The position numbers and the translations under genes were made by a program. Positions 13,975-17,680 of a stretch of 17,680 bases of DNA are shown in pieces (positions within the stretch are counted from its first letter, which is position 1; the number at the start of each line of letters is the position of its first letter). The notes below the pieces were generated by a model. The model was given only the letters and a program-made list of their open reading frames with translations. It had not been told where the DNA came from and did no database searches. Source of the DNA: Brevundimonas sp. Lineage in GTDB: Bacteria > Pseudomonadota > Alphaproteobacteria > Caulobacterales > Caulobacteraceae. The stretch is from the NCBI GenBank assembly GCA_031119155.1, contig JAVHYH010000038.1:1-17680 (forward strand), written 5' to 3'.

Positions 13975-14535
13975 GTGTCGGATTACGAGGTTGGGGAAAC
14001 GGCGACCGCGGTGCGGATCGCCGGGCGGATCAAATGGTTTGATCCCGGCAAGGGCTATGGCTTCATCGTTCCTGACGATCCGGGTCAGACGGATCTGAAG
14101 GACGTGCTTCTCCACATCTCCAGCCTGCGCGACGCCGGGCACGAAACCGCCGGCGAGGGCGCGCCGATCTCGTTCGAATGCGTGCGCCGGCCCAAGGGCT
14201 GGCAGGTGACGGCGATCCTGGAGTTGGGCGAGGGCGATCCGGCGCTGGCTGCGCTGCAGCCGCGTCGTCCGGCGATGGACCCGGACCGTCCGCGCGCGGC
14301 GGTGGAGTTCACCGGATCGGGCGGGCCGCTGGAGCCGGCGGTCGTCAAATGGTTCAATCGCACCAAGGGCTACGGATTCGTGGTGCGCGACGGGCAGGCG
14401 GGCGATATCTTCGTGCATGTCGAGACGCTGCGGCGCTGCGGGCTGGATGACCTCCTGCCGGGCGAGCCGGTCTCGGTGCGGTTCGCCGACGGCCCCAAGG
14501 GGCTGGTGGTCGCTGAAATCAGAATGGGCGGCTGA
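13975..14535 (+). CDS. Cold-shock protein with two cold-shock domains
   Basis: Cold-shock domains bind single-stranded RNA/DNA and act as RNA chaperones. Start GTG 13975 is preferred because GGGGGA lies about 7 bases upstream; a GTG at 13942 would add 11 residues without a good ribosome site. The 186-residue product holds two domains: the first (about 15-85) has RNP1 KGYGFIV at 26-32 and RNP2 DVLLHI at 43-48; the second (about 121-184) has KGYGFVV at 131-137 and DIFVHV at 144-149. A Pro/Asp-rich linker joins them. This two-domain layout matches Caulobacter CspC/CspD, which are known for stationary-phase rather than cold induction; which of the two this corresponds to is not clear. A DUF192 gene follows after 24 bases. 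Confidence 0.9.
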   Translation: MSDYEVGETATAVRIAGRIKWFDPGKGYGFIVPDDPGQTDLKDVLLHISSLRDAGHETAGEGAPISFECVRRPKGWQVTAILELGEGDPALAALQPRRPAMDPDRPRAAVEFTGSGGPLEPAVVKWFNRTKGYGFVVRDGQAGDIFVHVETLRRCGLDDLLPGEPVSVRFADGPKGLVVAEIRMGG

Positions 14536-14539
14536 GGTC

Positions 14540-14560
14540 TCCGCCCCGGAAAAGGGCGGA
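14540..14560 (+). promoter_or_regulatory. Hairpin covering the DUF192 ribosome-binding region
   Basis: TCCGCCC at 14540-14546 pairs perfectly with GGGCGGA at 14554-14560, with the 7-base loop CGGAAAA. The 3' arm contains the only purine-rich region before the DUF192 start and ends on the A of its ATG, so in the mRNA it would hide the ribosome site. The lack of a U-tract argues against a terminator. Translation control is an inference. Confidence 0.5.
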
Positions 14561-15036
14561 TGCATATGATTCATCGTCGCGGAATTCTGGCTGCCGTCGC
14601 CGGCGCCCTGCTGCTGGCCGGCTGCGCCCTGGGCACGCCCAAGGGGCCGAACGGCGAGCCGATGGAGCCGCTGACCGTCACCACCTCGACCGGCGAGCAC
14701 AAATTCATGGTCGAGATCGCCGACGATGAGATGGAGCGCCAGCGCGGCCTGATGGAGCGCCCGCCGCTGGCCGACGACCGCGGCATGCTGTTCCAGTTCC
14801 CGGACGTGGCCGAGCGCGGCTTCTGGATGCACAATACGCCCAGCCCGCTGGACATCATCTACATCGACCCGCGCGGGCGGATCGTCTCGATCGTCAAGAA
14901 TGCGGCCCCGAACGACGACACCGTCCTGCCGTCCAACGGCCCGGCGATGGGGGTGCTGGAACTGCGCGCGGGCCGCTCGGACGAGATCGGCGCCAAACCG
15001 GGCGACAAGGTCAGCCACCCCTTCTTCGCGGAATAA
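14560..15036 (+). CDS. DUF192 lipoprotein
   Basis: The 158-residue product has a lipobox LLAGC with the cysteine at residue 22, so it is probably a lipid-anchored envelope protein. The rest (about 38-156) is a DUF192 domain with the typical RQRGLMERPPLADDRGMLF and FWMHNTPSPLDIIYID stretches and the C-terminal VLELRAG. The family has no settled biochemical role. ATG 14566 is an alternative start two codons later. It is 24 bases downstream of the double cold-shock gene and likely cotranscribed, so it may share stationary-phase expression. A hairpin sits over its start. Confidence 0.88.
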   Translation: MHMIHRRGILAAVAGALLLAGCALGTPKGPNGEPMEPLTVTTSTGEHKFMVEIADDEMERQRGLMERPPLADDRGMLFQFPDVAERGFWMHNTPSPLDIIYIDPRGRIVSIVKNAAPNDDTVLPSNGPAMGVLELRAGRSDEIGAKPGDKVSHPFFAE

Positions 15037-15060
15037 GCACACGGCGCATTGCGATCAGGG

Positions 15061-15083
15061 GCGGCGCGTGGCAAGAGCGCCGC
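15061..15083 (+). terminator. Stem-loop after the DUF192 gene
   Basis: GCGGCGC at 15061-15067 pairs perfectly with GCGCCGC at 15077-15083 around a 9-base loop, 24 bases after the stop codon and just before tRNA-Pro. There is no T-run, so it is a weak terminator candidate or an RNA 3'-end stem. Confidence 0.4.
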
Positions 15084-15090
15084 TCTGGAT

Positions 15091-15167
15091 CGGAGTGTGG
15101 CGCAGCCTGGTAGCGCATCTGTTTTGGGAGCAGAGGGTCGGAGGTTCGAATCCTCTCACTCCGACCA
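15091..15167 (+). tRNA. tRNA-Pro (anticodon UGG)
   Basis: The 77-base gene forms a full cloverleaf: acceptor CGGAGTG/CACTCCG, D arm with GGTAGCGC, anticodon stem TCTGT/GCAGA (one T-G pair) around TTTGGGA with anticodon TGG, T arm with GGTTCGAATCC, discriminator A and encoded CCA. The weak C1-G72 start pair and A73 are typical of proline tRNAs. UGG can read all or most proline codons. Confidence 0.97.
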
Positions 15168-15184
15168 GAATATCGGCCTCGTCG

Positions 15185-15205
15185 GCCGCCGGGATCCTCG
15201 GCGGC
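15185..15205 (+). terminator. Stem-loop after tRNA-Pro
   Basis: GCCGCCG at 15185-15191 pairs with CGGCGGC at 15199-15205 around a 7-base loop. It lies 17 bases after the CCA of tRNA-Pro. A poly-T tract is lacking, so it is a possible rather than certain terminator. Confidence 0.4.
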
Positions 15206-15293
15206 TTGACCGGAGAGGTTGTGGCGAAATACCCTCATCGGTAGAGCGGCTGCGCCCGGCACGGGTCGGCGCCGGTCATGACGGGGATCGCCC

Positions 15294-15533
15294 ATGCGTC
15301 TGTGGAACAACCCTCAAGCCCTGCGCATCTTCGGCGCGGTCCTGCTTCTGACCGGCGTGCTGGCCTTCTTGGGTCTGCGCAGCCTGTTTCTCGATCACTG
15401 GATCGTGGTCGTGATGTACGGGCTGACGACCTGGATCGCCGTCGCCGCCTATGTCGCCCTGGCCGTCGGTCTGGCGGGGGCGGTGCTGCTGGCGGCGAGC
15501 CTTGTTCCGAGGCGGCGCGAGGTCGCGCCCTAG
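15294..15533 (+). CDS. Small unknown membrane protein, two helices
   Basis: The product has 79 residues with hydrophobic helices at about 11-32 and 36-68 (the latter long enough for one or two passes) and a basic C-terminal R-R-R. A GGGGAT about 8 bases before the ATG can serve as ribosome site. I do not recognise a family. The gene stands alone after tRNA-Pro, and its last four bases overlap the end of the opposing gene. The membrane pattern and ribosome site support it, but small size leaves doubt. Confidence 0.55.
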   Translation: MRLWNNPQALRIFGAVLLLTGVLAFLGLRSLFLDHWIVVVMYGLTTWIAVAAYVALAVGLAGAVLLAASLVPRRREVAP

Positions 15534-15829
15534 AAGACCCCCACGGCCCCGTCGGCCCACACCAGCAGCACAGCGCCGATCAGCACCGCCGCCAGCACCA
15601 GCCGGCCGGTCAGGTCGCGCACCTTCCACGCCGCCAGCTCAAACAGGGCGCCCGCGCCGACCAGCAGGATGGCGGCGAAGGCGAAGTCCTCCGGCCCCCA
15701 GGCGACCTCGCGGGTGAAGGCCATGGCGATGGCGGGCAGGGCCAGCAGGGCGGCGATGCCGCCCCAGAGCGCCACCCGCCACAGGGGCACGGTTGGTCCT
15801 TGGTTGCTGGTCTTCGTCATGCCCGTCAT
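15530..15829 (-). CDS. Unknown small membrane protein, three to four helices
   Basis: Start ATG 15829 gives 99 residues; GAGG lies about 5 bases upstream. The frame is open to ATG 15886, but those extra residues are basic and uncharacteristic; ATG 15820 is also possible. Hydrophobic segments lie at about 17-36, 46-64 and 72-92, divided by short charged loops (REVAWGPEDF, KVRDLTG). It resembles small alphaproteobacterial inner-membrane proteins of unknown function. The C-terminal end converges on, and overlaps by four bases, the rightward membrane-protein gene. Confidence 0.65.
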   Translation of the reverse strand: MTGMTKTSNQGPTVPLWRVALWGGIAALLALPAIAMAFTREVAWGPEDFAFAAILLVGAGALFELAAWKVRDLTGRLVLAAVLIGAVLLVWADGAVGVF

Positions 15830-16017
15830 TCCGGCCTCGCCCTGGAAGTGATGTCCCTTCATGCGCCGCCGGGCGGCAAGAGGCATGTGGAGATTCGAAG
15901 GATTTTCCGCGCAGGGGGCGTCAGGCGGGGCGCCGGACCTGATCCATTGCCTTGATCCTGATGCCGAAGGCTTTTAGGACGCGGGAACCGGCTTCGGCCG
16001 GACGAATGAGGATTCCG

Positions 16018-16326
16018 ATGGCCATCGCCCGCATCTACCGCCCCGCCAAGACCGCCATGCAGTCCGGCAAGGCCAAGTCGAGAGACTGGCGGCTGGAGTT
16101 CGAGCCGGCCTCGGCGCGCACCATCGACCCGCTGATGGGCTGGACCTCCTCGTCGGACATGAACGGCCAGGTCCGCCTGTCCTTCGATTCGAAGGAAGAG
16201 GCCGTCGCCTACGCCGAACGCCACGGCATCGCCTTCCGCCTGCACGAGCCGCAGGAGCCGCCGGTGATCATCAAGGCCTACGCCGACAATTTCGCCACCT
16301 ACCGCAAGCAGTCGTGGACGCACTGA
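16018..16326 (+). CDS. NDUFS4-like accessory subunit of respiratory complex I
   Basis: The 102-residue protein matches the ETC complex I subunit conserved region (NDUFS4/18-kDa type, PF04800). It has an N-terminal MAIARIYRPAKTAMQSGKAK, then WRLEFEP, the characteristic DPLMGWTSSSDMNGQVRLSF and SKEEAVAYAERHG. This supernumerary subunit is shared by alphaproteobacteria and mitochondria and sits near the tip of the NADH-oxidising arm. GAGGA at 16008-16012 lies 5 bases before the chosen ATG; an upstream frame opening from 15952 lacks such a site. TTGATC at 15952-15957 with GCTTTTAG about 12 bases later is a possible promoter. It is away from any nuo gene, as is usual. A strong terminator overlaps its stop codon. 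Confidence 0.92.
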   Translation: MAIARIYRPAKTAMQSGKAKSRDWRLEFEPASARTIDPLMGWTSSSDMNGQVRLSFDSKEEAVAYAERHGIAFRLHEPQEPPVIIKAYADNFATYRKQSWTH

Positions 16327-16350
16327 CTGCGTAGCAGTCAGTGCTTCTTT
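16320..16350 (+). terminator. Intrinsic terminator of the complex I subunit gene
   Basis: Bases 16320-16330 (GCACTGACTGC) pair perfectly with 16334-16344 around a 3-base loop, followed by TTCTTT. The stop codon TGA (16324-16326) lies inside the 5' arm, so a terminating ribosome would cover the hairpin. It is one of the strongest stem-loops in the window. The following ~140 bases to tRNA-Arg contain only a degenerate direct repeat (CTACTTGAGGCCAT near 16371 and CTACTGAGGCCAT near 16411) and no gene. Confidence 0.8.
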
Positions 16351-16493
16351 GTTGGGCATATCGCCTAGCGGCTACTTGAGGCCATTCTTGTTGGCCTACC
16401 GCGCTTCGCGCTACTGAGGCCATGGATCGCGCAGCGTCTGTCGCCATCATCGCCATCGTGCGATTGGACGTGCAGTCTGCATTCCGCCCTCGG

Positions 16494-16570
16494 GCGCCCT
16501 TAGCTCAGCTGGATAGAGCACCCGCCTTCTAAGCGGACGGTCGCAGGTTCGAATCCTGCAGGGCGCGCCA
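16494..16570 (+). tRNA. tRNA-Arg (anticodon UCU)
   Basis: The 77-base gene has acceptor GCGCCCT/AGGGCGC, a D arm with AGCTCAGCTGGATAGAGC, an anticodon stem CCGCC/GGCGG-like pairing around CTTCTAA with anticodon TCT, a T arm with AGGTTCGAATCCT, discriminator G and encoded CCA. It reads the rare AGA and AGG codons. It ends only 5 bases from the end of the opposing metC-like gene. tRNA 3' ends are common integration sites, but no integrase or repeated 3' end is seen. Confidence 0.97.
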
Positions 16571-16575
16571 GGGAT

Positions 16576-17680
16576 TCACAGCGTCGCCGTCCACGCCGCC
16601 AGCCCGACCTCCAGATCGGCGATCAGGTCCGCCGGGTCTTCCAGTCCGACATGCAGCCGCAGCAGTTCGCCGGCCAGTTTCGGCGGCGAACCGCGCATGG
16701 CCAGTTGCGCCGTCTCGTGGGTGATCAGGCTCTCGAACCCGCCCCAGGAGTAGCCGAGGCCGAACAGGCTGAGGGCGGACATCAGGGCGTGGGCGGCGGG
16801 CGTGTCGCCGCCCTTCATCACCAGCCCGAACAGGGAGGCGGCGCCGGTGTAGTCGCGGCTCCACAGGGCGTGGGCGGGCGAGCCGGGCAGGGCGGGCCAG
16901 ATGACGTCGGCGACCTCGGGCCGGGTCAGGAGCCAGTCGGCGACGAGGCGGGCCGAGCGGGCCTGTTCGGCATAGCGCAGGGGCAGGGTGCGTAAGCCCC
17001 GCAGGGCCAGCCAGGCGTCGTCGGAGGTGACCCGCCAGCCGTAGTCCTCCAGCGTCTCGAAGATCGGCTTGCCGACCCGGTCGTCCGCGACGGCGATGGC
17101 GCCCATCAGCAGGTCGGAGTGGCCGCCGGCGTATTTGGTCAGGGCCTGGACGCTGACGTCGACGCCGTGGGCCAGAGGCTTGAAGGCCAGGCCCGCGCCC
17201 CAGGTGTTGTCCATGATCGTCAGGACGCCGCGCGCGCGACAGGCGGCGGCGAGGGCCGGGACGTCGTGCATGTCGAAGGTCAGGGAGCCGGGCGACTCGA
17301 TCAGCAGCACCTTCGTCCGGTCGGTGAGGGCGGACAGGATTGCGTCGGTCCCGGCCTCGGCGGGGTGGAAGACGGCATCGATGCCGCGCGGTTTCAGATG
17401 ACGATGCAGGAATCGGCGGGTGGGGCCGTAGAGGGCGTCGGTCGTGACCACCTGATCGCCGGGCTGGAGCAGGGCGGTCAGGGGGACGGTCACGGCGGCG
17501 AGGCCGGACGGGACCAGCCAGACATCGCGGGCGCCTTCCAGCTCGACCAGCGCCTCACGCAGGGCGCGACCCGCCGACAGATCCTCAATGCCGTAGGTCG
17601 GGCCGGTGGAGCCGTCGCGCATGGCGGCGGGCGAATCGTTGAGCAGGGTCGAGGCCCGCTCGACCGGGGGAGAGACCGGG
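16576..17680 (-). CDS. metC: Cystathionine beta-lyase, PLP-dependent (5' end beyond window)
   Basis: The enzyme cleaves cystathionine to homocysteine, pyruvate and ammonia in methionine synthesis. The reading frame stays open to the right edge: the residues before the internal ATG at 17622 read PVSPPVERASTLLND, typical of the N-terminal part of this family, so 17622 is not the true start and the gene is truncated by the window. 367 residues are visible. PLP features include the SGLAAV region, ESPGSLTFD, DNTWGAG, and the probable Schiff-base lysine in ALTKYAGGHSD (visible residue 182); GYSWGGFESL and the final LRLHVGLEDPADLIADL are family-typical. Cystathionine gamma-synthase or a related gamma-lyase is possible, but the sequence best fits beta-lyase. 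It converges on tRNA-Arg with a 5-base gap and no terminator. Confidence 0.92.
   Translation of the reverse strand, partial: PVSPPVERASTLLNDSPAAMRDGSTGPTYGIEDLSAGRALREALVELEGARDVWLVPSGLAAVTVPLTALLQPGDQVVTTDALYGPTRRFLHRHLKPRGIDAVFHPAEAGTDAILSALTDRTKVLLIESPGSLTFDMHDVPALAAACRARGVLTIMDNTWGAGLAFKPLAHGVDVSVQALTKYAGGHSDLLMGAIAVADDRVGKPIFETLEDYGWRVTSDDAWLALRGLRTLPLRYAEQARSARLVADWLLTRPEVADVIWPALPGSPAHALWSRDYTGAASLFGLVMKGGDTPAAHALMSALSLFGLGYSWGGFESLITHETAQLAMRGSPPKLAGELLRLHVGLEDPADLIADLEVGLAAWTATL

Noticed and set aside
13792..15042. A 416-codon minus-strand frame across the cold-shock and DUF192 genes
   Set aside because: It spans two clear opposite-strand genes with recognised domains, so its openness reflects base composition.
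16494..16578. Integration site at the tRNA-Arg 3' end
   Set aside because: No integrase, no duplicated tRNA end and only a normal metC-like gene lies next to it.

Overview
The window is GC-rich, densely packed alphaproteobacterial chromosome. The gene content (rplM-rpsI, type-2 argC, class I phaC, glpX-recJ, a double cold-shock-domain protein, an NDUFS4-like complex I subunit) and -10 elements of the GCTATATC type point to Caulobacterales, most likely Brevundimonas or a close relative. The genus is an inference from overall resemblance, not from a search. Almost everything is core housekeeping. I found no prophage, transposase, CRISPR array or obvious defence island.

Layout. 1-2588: two leftward genes, a Tat-exported PhoX-type DUF839 protein and an unknown protein with an N-terminal helix-turn-helix, separated by a ~170 bp nested palindrome. 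2589-2983: a gene-free stretch with inverted arrays of a 7-bp repeat, followed by the AT-richer leader and promoter region of rplM-rpsI (2984-3951), which ends in a clear intrinsic terminator. 4035-5648: a rightward run of three overlapping genes, a small two-helix membrane protein, an unknown CDCC-containing protein and argC. 5641-6332: a leftward AbrB/VapC-type toxin-antitoxin pair whose toxin end overlaps the end of argC. 6369-9945: a leftward cluster read in the order phaC, small membrane protein, beta-lactamase-fold serine hydrolase. 10021-13300: a rightward lipoprotein, glpX and recJ, the last two overlapping by one base.

13411-13776: two identical tRNA-Glu genes, duplicated together with their -10 element. 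13975-15036: a double cold-shock protein followed by a DUF192 lipoprotein, with a hairpin that ends on the first base of the DUF192 start codon. 15091-15167: tRNA-Pro. 15294-15829: two small membrane proteins converging tail to tail. 16018-16326: NDUFS4-like complex I subunit with a strong terminator. 16494-16570: tRNA-Arg. 16576-17680: cystathionine beta-lyase on the minus strand, running off the right edge.

Functionally the window mixes translation (ribosomal proteins, four tRNAs), central and amino-acid metabolism (argC, glpX, a metC-like gene), carbon storage (phaC), DNA repair (recJ), respiration (complex I subunit) and stress or stationary-phase functions (cold-shock protein, toxin-antitoxin). 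Nothing seen amounts to a convincing new multi-gene system. The least explained pieces are the inverted heptamer arrays before rplM, the nested palindrome at 1721-1890, and the two unknown genes coupled to argC.
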